This document shows positions 17,307 through 26,355 of a stretch of 64,000 nucleotides of DNA, one piece after another. Position numbers and translations under genes: made by a program. The notes beneath the pieces were generated by a model that was given only the letters and a program-made list of their open reading frames with translations, was not told the origin of the DNA and searched no databases. Position 1 is the first letter of the stretch; the number at the start of each line of letters is the position of its first letter. This stretch comes from Marvinbryantia formatexigens (GTDB lineage Bacteria > Bacillota > Clostridia > Oscillospirales > Ruminococcaceae), in assembly GCA_021771035.1 (NCBI GenBank), contig JAETPU010000008.1:83899-147898 (forward strand), read 5' to 3'.

Positions 17307-18323
17307 CTAGATTCCCACGGCAAAGCAGGGATTTTTCATCGGAATCTGCGCCACAGCTTCTCCGGGAAGCCCGGCGGAAGCGCTGCGGGTAAAAATCGTC
17401 ACCAGATCGCTTCTCTGGTTGCACACTGCCAGCAGGGAATTGTCCCGGCTGAGTGCGATGTGGCGGGGCCAGTCGCCGCCGCAGGGGACATTTTTGTGAT
17501 CCAGCGGCATCCCGTTTTTCGCCAGAGAGAACACCGCCACGGAGTTCTCTCCCCGGTTGCTGGCATATAAATACCGGCAGTCGGCGCTGATTGCGATGCT
17601 GGCGCCGAAGCTCTCCCCGGAAAAATCGTCGTCAAGCAGAGACCGGGAGGCCGTCTGGGTAAGCGTTCCCGCCGCGGCATCATAGGAGAAAACCAGCAAA
17701 CGGCTGGAATATTCCGTGACACAGTAGGCCATGGGCACCGTCGGATGAAACAGCAGATGGCGGGGCCCCTCCCCCTTTTGAAGCTTGGTGGGGCCGTAGT
17801 CCCGGTTGGGCTCAAGGTGTCCGGGCTTCAAAAGGAAGCTGTCGATTTGATCCAGCGCAATATTGACCGCAAAAGCATACCGTTCCAGTGGATCCGCAAG
17901 AAAACAGTGGGCGCGGCTCAGGCGCTGGGGCAGCTGCAAATCCTCCTGATGCTGGGCAAAAACCAGCTGCATCTGCTCTCCTCGGACATCGACTCCAAAG
18001 AGATGCCCGCTCTCGTAGCACGCCCCCAGCAGCAGGCCGTTTTTCGGGGACAGGGAGATGTGGCACAGCCCGCGGCCCTGAGGCAGAGGAAGCGTATCCA
18101 GGCTGGAGCTGGGGGAAAAGCCCTGGGGCAGCCGGTGCACTGCGGCCCGGTCGTCCGCTTCCGTTACGCTGTACAGGCATCCGGAGCCCATAGCCAGAAA
18201 GGCGGCGTCCTGGGGACGATCGATACTCTGGCGGATATGCCAGCCCTTGCTGTCCACGCTTACCAGACGGATGCTCTCTCCGGCGCCGCCGTTGGCGCTG
18301 GAAATCAAAAATGTCTGTTCCAT
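17307..18323 (-). CDS. Lactonase family beta-propeller protein (YbhE/6-phosphogluconolactonase-like)
   Basis: A 338-residue protein with the repeated blade pattern of the seven-bladed lactonase fold, for example GRGLCHISLSPKNGLLLGACY, GPRHLLFHPTVPMAYCVTE, ISADCRYLYASNRGENSVAVF and WPRHIALSRDNSLLAVCNQ. Characterised relatives hydrolyse 6-phosphogluconolactone, but the fold covers several substrates and this window has no pentose-phosphate gene. There is no signal peptide, so it is cytoplasmic. The start at 18323 follows aggaaggagc. It is the first gene of the operon with sbcD and sbcC, an unusual pairing. A repeat cluster lies upstream at 18759-19096. Confidence 0.82.
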   Translation of the reverse strand: MEQTFLISSANGGAGESIRLVSVDSKGWHIRQSIDRPQDAAFLAMGSGCLYSVTEADDRAAVHRLPQGFSPSSSLDTLPLPQGRGLCHISLSPKNGLLLGACYESGHLFGVDVRGEQMQLVFAQHQEDLQLPQRLSRAHCFLADPLERYAFAVNIALDQIDSFLLKPGHLEPNRDYGPTKLQKGEGPRHLLFHPTVPMAYCVTEYSSRLLVFSYDAAAGTLTQTASRSLLDDDFSGESFGASIAISADCRYLYASNRGENSVAVFSLAKNGMPLDHKNVPCGGDWPRHIALSRDNSLLAVCNQRSDLVTIFTRSASAGLPGEAVAQIPMKNPCFAVGI

Positions 18324-18758
18324 AGGGTTGCTCCTTCCTCTGTATCGGCCTGTACCGCCCACGCCCCGCCGGCTCCAAACCTGCCTGAGCGGTGAAACTC
18401 CTGCGGGGAGATCCCTACGGGGGGACGGAAACAGTCGTTGGCCATATTGACAGTAAAAAGATAAACTCCAAGCCCTGCAAGCCGCAGTTTTGGAGAGTAA
18501 AGCAAAATCCAGGGGCTTTCACGCCGGGCGGCGCACGAAGGCTTCGGCACGTGCAGGCGGCTAAGGAAAAAAGGTTCGGCAGCGCCCATGGGAATTTTTC
18601 CTGCTGGAGGCGCCGCAGATCTCTGGACAGCCGGAGATGTCCCTTCGGTTATGGCTTGGCACCCGCAGACGCCCGGTCCCGCAGACGGAAAAAGCCGGAT
18701 AAATCTAAGACAGCTTGACGGCAGTCGAAGCCCTTTTCCCCTCCAAGAGGGCTGTAAT
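18324..18758. other. Gene-free leader region upstream of the lactonase-sbcDC operon
   Basis: No supported frame or RNA. It separates repeat cluster U from the operon. Confidence 0.4.
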
Positions 18759-19096
18759 TTTAGAACCAACTGAATGCCAGCCGCTGTTGGCTGGCAAGAA
18801 AACCTCCCTGATATTCGCAGTCCCTGCGAATATTGTCACGCCCCGCACCAAACCGGGACGTTTTGCGCTTTGGCTCCGCCAAACACTGGCCGTACCTTTG
18901 GGCCGGTGAGCAAAACTCCAAGATATCCACGCTCCGCGTGAATATTGTATCATCGCTTATGCGGTACTTGTATTATCACAAAGCCTGAACGAACCGGGAC
19001 GTTTTGCTCTCTGGCTCCGCCAAACACCAGCCGTACCTTTGGGCCGGTGAGCAAAACTCCAAGATATCCACGCTCCGCGTGAATATTGTATCACAG
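18759..19096 (-). repeat. Cluster U of the dispersed structured repeat (one partial and two full copies)
   Basis: The partial copy at 18759-18836 keeps only P3 (GCCAGC/GCTGGC) and P4 (TTCGCAG/CTGCGAA). Full copies at 18847-18955 and 18979-19096 have P1 GTTTTGC/GCAAAAC (18860/18910 and 19001/19051), P2 TTTGGC/GCCAAA (first base pairs weaker in the second copy) and P4 CACGC/GCGTG. The P4 arms differ wholly from TTCACGC/GCGTGAA elsewhere yet still pair, good evidence that structure is what is conserved. Minus-strand TGATACAAT motifs point towards the lactonase-sbcDC operon. Confidence 0.68.
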
Positions 19097-19512
19097 TCTC
19101 CCGGTGGGCACAAGCGCGGCGGCACCGGGAATTTCTGTTGTACGGCGGCACCGCGCAGCGGGCTGTCCGGGAAGGGGATCCCCGGGGCTGCTGCACCGCC
19201 GCTTCCGCCAGCTTCCCGGAAAACCAGACAGAGTGCCCGGTTGTGCCAGCAGGCTATTTGTGCTATAGTGAAACTATATTCATAAGAAAAAGCGTCGGCA
19301 AAGGAGCGTCCGGTTCCCACAGTTCCTCAGCTGTGTGCACAGGCGGTTCTCAAATCCTTTGCAGGACGCTTCACCGCCAGTTACCGGGAAGGCGCGGCGC
19401 CGGTATTTCGCTTGTCCTCATCCGACAGGCTCCGGCAAAATCCGCCGGTATCCCAGAAAGCAGAGGAAATCCATGAGACCGTTTACCTGTTATAAGCCCT
19501 TCATCCTGAAAT
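19097..19512. other. Gene-free stretch before the ABC exporter leader
   Basis: No supported coding frame or terminator. It probably contains the exporter promoter, which I could not place with confidence. Confidence 0.4.
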
Positions 19513-19644
19513 AGGCTGTAAAGCTCACTGAAACAAAAAGCCGGATAGCGTTTGCTACCCTTTGTTTGGTGTTGTCTTTACAGCTTTTTTGTTGAGATAA
19601 CACCTGACGAATTCTGCCGCAGGTGTTTTTCCTGCGGCTTTTTT
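19513..19644 (+). promoter_or_regulatory. Structured leader with two terminator-like hairpins ahead of the ABC exporter
   Basis: GCTGTAAAG (19515) pairs with CTTTACAGC (ending 19584) around an inner stem AAACAAA/TTTGTTT and GGATAGC/GCTACC, and is followed by TTTTTT. A second hairpin, GCCGCAGG (19616) with CCTGCGGC (ending 19638), is followed by TTTTTT and then the ggaggt ribosome site. ACACCTG (19600) can instead pair with CAGGTGT (19620-19626), which would break the second hairpin. This layout fits transcription attenuation. The signal sensed is unknown. Confidence 0.5.
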
Positions 19645-19660
19645 AATGGAGGTACGGCTT

Positions 19661-21418
19661 ATGTTTCAGGGCCTGTGGTTTTTCTGCAAATTTGGTTGGA
19701 AAACAGATCCGCGGTATATTCTGTATCATGTACTCAACCAGTTTCTTCTGGCGGTGATCCCTCTTCTGAACATCATCATGCCGAAGTTTATCATCGATAC
19801 GCTCCTGGGCAGCGGGAGCATTCCCCATCTGGCGTTTTATGTCTGTGTGCTGACAGCAGTCAACTTTCTGGCGTCCAGCCTTTCCCACTGGCTTTTTCTG
19901 TCTGCCTTTACCCTGCGCACCAAAATCGCGGCCGCTTTTGACGAAATGATGCATGAAAAGCTGGCCAACGCAGATTTTGAAACTCTGGAAAGCCCCGGCT
20001 TTCTGGATATGAAGGAGAAAGCCAATAAGTTCCTCTATGGGGATTGGCAGGGCTTCGCCTATGTCTTTGACAGCGCTTTACAGATTATCGGGCAAATCTT
20101 TATCCTGGCGGGCATCATTGCCATCGTGGCATCGCTGGATTTGCGTCTGGTTGTGCTGTTCATGGCGCTGGTGGCGGCAAGCACCGGCATAGAGGCCTGG
20201 GCCAAAAAGAATGATTTGACGCTCTCCCTGGAGCAGGCCAAGGTAGAGCGCGCCTGGGGATATTTTGGAAATTTATTCGAAAATTTTTCCTATGGCAAGG
20301 AAATCCGAATCAATTCCATGGGGGATTGGCTGCTCCGGCGGGAAAAACAGTTCTCCGAAACGGCGCTCTCCTACTACCGCCGGCGAAACGGCTTTTACAT
20401 CAAATCAGGCTTCTGCTCCGCGCTGGCTTCCTTTCTCCAGCAGGGTGCCGCCTATTGCTATTTAGTCTGGCAGGTGTTGGCGAAGTGTATCTCCATCGGT
20501 GACTTTTCCATGTATATCAGCGCCGTTGCTTCCTTTTCCGACGCCATGAAAACCGTGATGGACAGTATCGTATCCGTAAAAGCCTACGGCATCTATTATG
20601 AAGCGATGCGGGACTATCTGAATGTTCCCGAAACCATACGCTCCAGCGGCAGCCGGATGATTCGGGACCAGCAGCACACCATCGAGTTCCGGGACGTCTC
20701 CTTTCGGTACAAGGGCCAGCAGGCCTATGCGCTGCGCCATGTGAACCTGGTTTTGCACCAGGGAGACACCCTGTCTGTGGTAGGCGAAAACGGCGCGGGA
20801 AAAACGACCTTCATCAAGCTGCTCACCAGGCTGTATGATCCCACTCAGGGGGAAATTCTGCTGGACGGCATCGATATCCGGCACTACGCATATGAAAGCT
20901 ATGCCGCGCTGTTCTCAGCGGTTTTCCAGGATTTCCAGCTGTTTTCCTTTTCCATAAAGGAGAATGTCTGTCTGAACCGTCCCGCGCCGGACAGCGAGGT
21001 GCAGGCGCTTCTGCGCAAGGTCGGCCTGGGGGAAAAGCTGGACAGCCTGCCCCGGGGAATCCATACCAGTGTCTATAAAAACTTTGATGAGGACGGATTT
21101 GAACCCTCCGGGGGCGAAGGGCAGAAGATTGCCCTTGCCCGGGCCCTGTATAAAAACGCGCCCTTCGTAATCCTGGATGAGCCCACCGCCGCGCTGGATC
21201 CCAAAGCGGAATACGAACTCTATCAAAAATTCCATGAACTCGTCCAGAATAAAACTGCCGTCTACATCTCCCACCGGCTCTCCAGCGCTAAATTCTGCAA
21301 AAAAATCGCTGTGTTTGAGCATGGTGCAATTACCGAAGTGGGCACCCATGAGGAACTCCTCCAAAAGGACGGAACCTACGCAAAGCTGTTCCGGATGCAG
21401 GCACAGTTTTATACGTAA
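19661..21418 (+). CDS. ABC transporter, fused membrane and ATPase half-exporter
   Basis: A 585-residue type IV (MsbA-like) exporter half. The transmembrane domain spans about residues 15-310 with several helices. The nucleotide-binding domain has Walker A GENGAGKTT near 375, Q-loop AVFQDFQLF, signature SGGEGQK near 484, Walker B FVILDEPTAALD near 501 and the H-loop SHR near 537. The SGGEGQK signature is frequent among exporters linked to peptides or lantibiotics, but no precursor peptide, protease domain or second half is adjacent, so it probably works as a homodimer. The start at 19661 follows ggaggt. Expression is probably set by the upstream leader. Confidence 0.9.
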   Translation: MFQGLWFFCKFGWKTDPRYILYHVLNQFLLAVIPLLNIIMPKFIIDTLLGSGSIPHLAFYVCVLTAVNFLASSLSHWLFLSAFTLRTKIAAAFDEMMHEKLANADFETLESPGFLDMKEKANKFLYGDWQGFAYVFDSALQIIGQIFILAGIIAIVASLDLRLVVLFMALVAASTGIEAWAKKNDLTLSLEQAKVERAWGYFGNLFENFSYGKEIRINSMGDWLLRREKQFSETALSYYRRRNGFYIKSGFCSALASFLQQGAAYCYLVWQVLAKCISIGDFSMYISAVASFSDAMKTVMDSIVSVKAYGIYYEAMRDYLNVPETIRSSGSRMIRDQQHTIEFRDVSFRYKGQQAYALRHVNLVLHQGDTLSVVGENGAGKTTFIKLLTRLYDPTQGEILLDGIDIRHYAYESYAALFSAVFQDFQLFSFSIKENVCLNRPAPDSEVQALLRKVGLGEKLDSLPRGIHTSVYKNFDEDGFEPSGGEGQKIALARALYKNAPFVILDEPTAALDPKAEYELYQKFHELVQNKTAVYISHRLSSAKFCKKIAVFEHGAITEVGTHEELLQKDGTYAKLFRMQAQFYT

Positions 21419-21533
21419 TCCCATAACGGGTTCGCTGCGGCGGCGTTATCTGGCTGTGTTCCTCCTTTCTCGGCCTGACGGTCAATATTGCCCTCCCCCG
21501 TAAATTTCTCCATACTCGGGGAGAATCACCATC

Positions 21534-21580
21534 CCCTCCGGCACCGGGCTCTTCTGCCCCCTTGTGCCGGAGGGCTTCTT
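21534..21580 (+). terminator. Terminator downstream of the ABC exporter
   Basis: CCCTCCGGCAC pairs with GTGCCGGAGGG, followed by CTTCTTTT. It lies about 115 bases after the exporter stop. Confidence 0.75.
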
Positions 21581-22080
21581 TTATGACGAGCCCCCATTTT
21601 CTGGGAGCAGTGTTGGTCCCATTTGGACGCACAGCTGCGGGTAACCCCTGAAAGAATGGTTTCGCTTCCCTGTTTGGCACAATGCCCCCAGGCGCCGATG
21701 AACCGGGGACGCCTGCCGGCAGGCGTTTGATTGCCGCCGAACATCCAAGAGAACCCCTCCGGTTAAACTGGGGGAGATAACTATGCTTTAGCAAAAGGAG
21801 GAACCTCCTATGTGGTAAAATGGAGAAAGTCCGGCAACCGCGCCAGCAAAATACAGGATTTCGAGTCAGGCCCGTTATACCGCTTCGATTCGCTTTCGTG
21901 TTATAGATATTCCGTTTTCGGAGAATCTCACAGGATTCCGGGTCAAAGGAATGCCGTAAAATTTATCACCTGGCAAATGGAGATGCAAGTATCATGATGC
22001 AGGGAAATTTCTCAGAGAGTTAAGTGAGCACAAGAGGGCAGAGATCAACGAAACGGCAAGGTATTCGGCTTACCTGAAGT
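21581..22080. other. Gene-free stretch between exporter and cobalamin operon
   Basis: A short hairpin AGGAGG/CCTCCT near 21798 and short frames without start signals. Nothing is assignable. Confidence 0.4.
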
Positions 22081-22107
22081 CCTCTTGGTATTTTCAGAGG
22101 CTTTTTT
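22081..22107 (+). terminator. Short intrinsic terminator before the cobalamin promoter
   Basis: CCTCT (22081) pairs with AGAGG (22096-22100), followed by CTTTTTT. It insulates the following promoter from upstream transcription. Confidence 0.55.
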
Positions 22108-22136
22108 GGAAAAATGAAAGAACTTTTGCAAAAACA

Positions 22137-22165
22137 TTGATTTTTTGTGTACAAACCAGTAGAAT
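22137..22165 (+). promoter_or_regulatory. Sigma-A-type promoter of the cobalamin operon
   Basis: TTGATT at 22137-22142 and TAGAAT at 22160-22165 are separated by 17 bases. Transcription would start about 30 bases before the riboswitch core. Confidence 0.6.
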
Positions 22166-22197
22166 CAAAGGGAAAAACTAAATAGCATTCCAATCAT

Positions 22198-22352
22198 TTT
22201 GTCCAACTGCAGGACAGGAAGCCGGGTGAAAATCCCGCACAGGCACGCTGCTGTAATAACGGAGCAACCTTCCAGGGGCCCAGAACGGGCCCGGTCACTG
22301 AAAGAGGTTTCTTTTGGGAAGGCGGAGGGAAGCGGTGAGGTTTAAGTCAGAA
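22198..22352 (+). ncRNA. Cobalamin riboswitch
   Basis: The sequence carries the usual conserved blocks in order: GCCGGGTGAAAATCCCGCAC, then GCTGCTGTAA, then GTCACTG, GGGAAGGCGGAGGGAAG and the B12-box-like TAAGTCAGAATAC. This binds adenosyl- or methylcobalamin and lowers expression when the cofactor is plentiful. It lies about 190 bases before the substrate-binding protein gene and is followed by terminator-like hairpins. Confidence 0.92.
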
Positions 22353-22382
22353 TACATGGGTGGAATGGTCGCTGTCATGGCG

Positions 22383-22413
22383 CATCTCTTCGAGCTCAAG
22401 AGATACGTTTTTT
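22383..22413 (+). terminator. First hairpin of the riboswitch expression platform
   Basis: ATCTCTT (22384) pairs with AAGAGAT (ending 22404), followed by a run of T from 22408. Confidence 0.6.
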
Positions 22414-22446
22414 GAGTTATGTCCTTTTTATTGGGAATTTTCTCAG

Positions 22447-22496
22447 AAAAACCGTATTTCGCATACTCCTTGGAGTGGATGCCTATACGGTTTTTT
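22447..22496 (+). terminator. Second, stronger terminator between riboswitch and operon
   Basis: AAAAACCGTAT pairs with ATACGGTTTTTT. It lies 45 bases ahead of the first start codon, so cobalamin-induced termination here would silence the operon. Confidence 0.75.
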
Positions 22497-22541
22497 CAAT
22501 TTATTCGGGGAAGTCCCCCCTAAAAAGGAAGGTATGAACGT

Positions 22542-23573
22542 ATGAGCAAATTGAGACGGTTCCTAGCTGCCATCCTGGCTGCGGCAATGGTGAGCACAGT
22601 ATTTTCCGCCTGCGGCACAGCCGGTTCCGGCACCAATTCCTCCGGAAATTCTTCCGGCTCCGGCAGTGATACCAGCGGGCACTACCCGGTCACCATCACC
22701 ACCCATAACTACGCCAAGGAAGAGGTGCAGATCACATTTGAAAAGGCCCCCGAAAAGGTACTGGCCTATAACACCAACTCGGTGGAAAACATGATTGCCC
22801 TGGGCCTCACCGACAAAATCCAGCTGGCATTCGGTTTTGAGGAGGATGAAATTCTTCCGGAGTACCGGGAGGAATTTAAAAAGATTAAGTCCTTCCAATC
22901 CGAGTTTCCCTCCAAGGAACTGGCAATTGCCCAGCAGCCGGATTTCATCCTTGCCTGGTATTCTTCCTTTGGGGATGAGCGCCTGGGAGATGTAGACTTC
23001 TGGCATGAGCGCGGCATCAACACCTATATGGCCTACAACAGCGGCCTTGGCGACCAGAGCCTGGAAAACGAATTTCAGGATATCCTGAACCTGGGCAAAA
23101 TTTTTAACGTTGAGGACAAAGCCGAGGCCCTGGTGGCCGAGATGAAGGCCAAGGTTCAAAAAGGCCGGGAATATGTCAAGGACAGAGACCCCGTCAACAT
23201 CTCCATTCTGGAGGATGAGGGCGATGTGTTTCGTATCTACGGCTACGATACCATCGGCGGCGACATCGCCAAGCAGGTGGGCGCCAACCTGGTGACCCCC
23301 ACCAAGAAGGAGAAAAAGAGCGCCGAGGAATTGGTGTCCCTCAACCCCGAGATGATCTTCAGCATCCACTTCGGCGAGGGCAGCTCCAGCCTGAATCCCG
23401 AAAACTGCCTGGACGTCTTTCGGAACAACCCCGTGTTTCAGAACATCGACGCCGTGAAAAACGGCAAAATGTACCCCACGGATCTGAGCATGGTATACTG
23501 CCCGGGCGTGCGGGTATCCCAGTCCCTGGACTTTTTCCTGGAGCATCTGTATCCGGATTTGGACATGGACTAG
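22542..23573 (+). CDS. Corrinoid ABC transporter substrate-binding lipoprotein (BtuF-like)
   Basis: A 343-residue protein. An N-terminal signal sequence ends in a lipobox-like VFSAC with Cys24, followed by a Ser/Gly-rich linker (about 25-45) and a periplasmic-binding-protein type III fold typical of cobalamin, haem and siderophore receptors. It would sit on the outer face of the membrane and deliver ligand to the permease. The cobalamin riboswitch upstream points to cobalamin or another corrinoid. The start follows aaaggaagg. A 518-base gap separates it from the permease gene, longer than usual for such an operon. Confidence 0.88.
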   Translation: MSKLRRFLAAILAAAMVSTVFSACGTAGSGTNSSGNSSGSGSDTSGHYPVTITTHNYAKEEVQITFEKAPEKVLAYNTNSVENMIALGLTDKIQLAFGFEEDEILPEYREEFKKIKSFQSEFPSKELAIAQQPDFILAWYSSFGDERLGDVDFWHERGINTYMAYNSGLGDQSLENEFQDILNLGKIFNVEDKAEALVAEMKAKVQKGREYVKDRDPVNISILEDEGDVFRIYGYDTIGGDIAKQVGANLVTPTKKEKKSAEELVSLNPEMIFSIHFGEGSSSLNPENCLDVFRNNPVFQNIDAVKNGKMYPTDLSMVYCPGVRVSQSLDFFLEHLYPDLDMD

Positions 23574-24091
23574 AAACCCGCTCCATTGGGAACTGACGGA
23601 TATATTTGATCCCGCGGGAAGAACCTGTACGCTTGCGGATGAACGATTCGTTTTAGGTAGCGGTGAACCGATATGCGGCGTTATTTTCGCTTCTCAAACG
23701 CAGGAGGATGTGGCAAAGCGCCGAAATTCCCCAACTTCGCGGTTGTGCAAAGAAGCGGCGCGAAGCCTCGATGGTCCCGAGATAGTTACGCCGGGATGCC
23801 ACTCAAATGCCGGCTGTACTTTTTACCGGCAGGCCAAATTTTCCGGGTTCGCCTTTGCGCAAAGCTGCCCCCAAAGAGCCTGGATATTTTGCCTTTTGAC
23901 TCCAGCCAAACGGCCGACTGTATGTTGCCGGATGAGCCAATCGCCCTCGTCCGGCACAGGCCGCTTCCCCCAAAAGCTGTTTCCCGGTTCGAAAGCCCCA
24001 ACCGCGCAGAACCATCTGGAGCGCAGTATACTCTGCGTGCGGCTCCGAGCGTTCCAAGAGGGCAAATCCATGCAGAAAGGATCCACACAAC
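23574..24091. other. Unusually long spacer inside the cobalamin operon
   Basis: No supported gene, terminator or riboswitch. Frames on both strands lack start signals. It could be decayed sequence or carry an extra promoter I cannot place. Confidence 0.4.
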
Positions 24092-25162
24092 GTGAAAAAA
24101 TTCGCTGAACTGCGAACCAGCCGTTCCTTTTTTGTCATCGTACTGCTGGTTCTATTGGGCCTGCTGGCGGCTTCTGTAGTGCTGGCGGTCAATCTGGGGA
24201 CCATGAGCATCTCCCCCTCCCAGATTTTCCATGTCATTCTCTACAAGCTGTTTGGCATCGGGGATGCCAGTTTGTACGGCTCCGGGCCTGTGGCGGATGT
24301 GATCTGGTTTATCCGCCTGCCCCGCATCATTTTGGCTGTCGCCGTTGGAATTGGGTTATCCGTTTGCGGCGTGGTCATGCAGGCCGTGGTCAAAAATCCC
24401 CTTGCCGACCCTTATATCCTCGGTATTTCTTCCGGCGCCTCCCTGGGCGCTACCATGGCCATTATGCTGGGAGTGGGGGCGTTTCTGGGCTCGAATTTCG
24501 TGGGTATTGCGGCCTTCGTGGGGGCCTTGGCCATCTCTTTGGCGGTAATGACCCTCTCCAACATCGGGGGACGCAGCAACTCCACCAAGCTGCTTTTAGC
24601 CGGAATGGCCCTGAGCGCCATCTGCTCGGCCTTCTCCAACTTTATCGTCTATTTTGCCAACGATAAGGACGGCATCCAGTCCATCACCTTCTGGCTGATG
24701 GGCAGCCTGGCGGGAGCAGACTGGGCCCAAATCGGCATTCTGCTCCCCGTTGTGCTGATAGCGGCGCTATTCTTCTGGAGCCAGGCGCGCACTATGAACC
24801 TGATGCTTCTGGGGGACGAAGCCTCCATTACTCTGGGAACCAACCTGCACCTCTGGCGGCATATTTACCTGATTGTGTCCTCGGTGATCATCGGCTTTGT
24901 GGTGTATTCCTCCGGGATGATAGGCTTTGTGGGCCTGGTAATCCCCCATATCGTGCGGATGCTTTTCGGTACGGATCACCGGCGGCTGGTACCTCTGTGC
25001 GCTTTAGTGGGCGCCATCTATCTCATCTGGGCGGATGTACTGTGCCGGGTGATCATCCCCAAGACAGAACTGCCCATCGGCATCCTGACCTCGATGATCG
25101 GCGCGCCGTGCTTTATCTATCTGATGGTCCGCCGGCGGTATGGCTTTGGAGGTGGTGACTGA
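24092..25162 (+). CDS. FecCD-family permease of the corrinoid transporter (BtuC-like)
   Basis: A 356-residue polytopic membrane protein. The family hallmarks PRIILAVAVGIGLSVCGVVM, NPLADPYILGISSGASLGA, and GLVIPHIVRMLFGTDHRRL near the C-terminus (the ATPase-contacting loop) are clear, with about ten hydrophobic segments. It forms the membrane channel for the substrate delivered by the lipoprotein. It starts with GTG after agaaagga, and its TGA overlaps the ATG of the ATPase gene by one base, showing translational coupling. Confidence 0.92.
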   Translation: MKKFAELRTSRSFFVIVLLVLLGLLAASVVLAVNLGTMSISPSQIFHVILYKLFGIGDASLYGSGPVADVIWFIRLPRIILAVAVGIGLSVCGVVMQAVVKNPLADPYILGISSGASLGATMAIMLGVGAFLGSNFVGIAAFVGALAISLAVMTLSNIGGRSNSTKLLLAGMALSAICSAFSNFIVYFANDKDGIQSITFWLMGSLAGADWAQIGILLPVVLIAALFFWSQARTMNLMLLGDEASITLGTNLHLWRHIYLIVSSVIIGFVVYSSGMIGFVGLVIPHIVRMLFGTDHRRLVPLCALVGAIYLIWADVLCRVIIPKTELPIGILTSMIGAPCFIYLMVRRRYGFGGGD

Positions 25163-25944
25163 TGCAGCTGCAGGTCCGTGATTTGCAGATCTCCCTGAGC
25201 GGGCAGAAGATTTTAAAGGGAATCAGCGCCCAGATGCCTATGAAGCGTTTCATCGGCATCATCGGCCCCAACGGCAGCGGCAAGAGCACTCTGCTCAAAT
25301 GTATTTACCGGGTTTTAAGGCCGGACTACGGCGCAGTATACCTGGACGGGAAGGAGCTCTCCAAATTTTCCTACCGGGAATCCGCCAAAAAGATGGCCGT
25401 GGTAGCCCAGCACAACTACTATAATTTCGATTTTTCCGTTCAGGATGTAGTTCTCATGGGCCGTTCCCCCCACAAGCGCAGTATGGAGAGGGACAACACC
25501 CAGGACTATGAAATCGTGGCGCAGTCCCTGGCTCAGGTGGGGATGCAGGACTTTAGCTCCCGCAGCTTTTCCACCCTCTCCGGCGGTGAGCAGCAGCGCG
25601 TAATCCTCGCCCGTGCCCTGGCACAGCAGACCCCCTGCCTGATTCTGGATGAACCCACCAACCATTTGGACATCAAATACCAGCTCCAGCTGATGGACAT
25701 TGTCAAGGGGCTGGGCCGCACAATTCTATCTGCTATCCACGATTTGAACATCGCCCTGATGTACTGCGACTTTATCTACGTCGTCAAGGACGGCCGGGTG
25801 GTGGCCCAGGGCGAGCCCGCACAGGTGCTCACCCGAGAACTAATCCAGGATGTCTACCAGGTGCAGGCGGAAATTATCCGCGATTCCGGCGGGATGGCGC
25901 ATATCCTGTACCATCCCGCCCACCGAAAGGAAGGTGCTTTATGA
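25162..25944 (+). CDS. Corrinoid ABC transporter ATP-binding protein (BtuD-like)
   Basis: A 260-residue ATPase. Walker A GPNGSGKSTLLKCI lies near residue 35, the Q-loop is VVAQHNYYNFDF, the signature LSGGEQQRVILARAL near 137, Walker B CLILDEPTNHLD near 157, and the H-loop SAIHDLNIAL. The PTNHLD form and VLMGRSPHK are typical of FecE/BtuD ATPases that power iron or cobalamin uptake. It is translationally coupled at both ends: TGATG with the permease and ATGA with the CGGC gene. Confidence 0.94.
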   Translation: MQLQVRDLQISLSGQKILKGISAQMPMKRFIGIIGPNGSGKSTLLKCIYRVLRPDYGAVYLDGKELSKFSYRESAKKMAVVAQHNYYNFDFSVQDVVLMGRSPHKRSMERDNTQDYEIVAQSLAQVGMQDFSSRSFSTLSGGEQQRVILARALAQQTPCLILDEPTNHLDIKYQLQLMDIVKGLGRTILSAIHDLNIALMYCDFIYVVKDGRVVAQGEPAQVLTRELIQDVYQVQAEIIRDSGGMAHILYHPAHRKEGAL

Positions 25945-26276
25945 AACTGGCAATTCTAAACTGCCTGAAATCAAACCGCGTGTGTACCGGCGCCGCCTGT
26001 CTGAAGGCGCTGAGCGAGAGAACGCACTCCTTTGCTCCCTATGCCGGTGAAGAAATTGAACTGACGGCGTTTTTACGCTGCAACGGCTGCGGGACTTCTC
26101 CCCGGGAGGACGCCGGCATAGTGGAGAAACTGGATCGCCTGCAGAGCATCGGAACCCAGGTTCTTCACCTGGGGCTGTGCACCAATAAAAAGGACACCGG
26201 CGAGTGCCCCACCATCACCCAGATGGCGCAGATGGCACAGGAACGCGGGATCCGGGTGGTTCGCGGCACCCACTGA
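25941..26276 (+). CDS. CGGC-domain-like small metal-binding protein
   Basis: A 111-residue soluble protein. Cysteines are at CLKSNRVC and CLKAL near the N-terminus, CNGCGTSP near residue 49, LGLCTNK near 79 and ECPT near 90. The CNGCG and HLGLC...CP layout matches the CGGC putative metal-binding domain. Its ATG overlaps the ATPase stop, so it is the last gene of the riboswitch operon. A role in corrinoid or cobalt handling is suggested by this position, not shown. Confidence 0.75.
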   Translation: MKLAILNCLKSNRVCTGAACLKALSERTHSFAPYAGEEIELTAFLRCNGCGTSPREDAGIVEKLDRLQSIGTQVLHLGLCTNKKDTGECPTITQMAQMAQERGIRVVRGTH

Positions 26277-26355
26277 CGCCGCAGGCAGCTCCCCTTCAAG
26301 GATTCTCAAACCGCACCCTGCAGGGAGCCGGTTCGTACGGGATTTCCATAAAACC

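Noticed and set aside
21812..21997. A 61-codon plus-strand frame preceded by a GGAGG-containing hairpin
   Set aside because: The GGAGG is paired in AGGAGGAACCTCCT and the protein has no recognisable feature.
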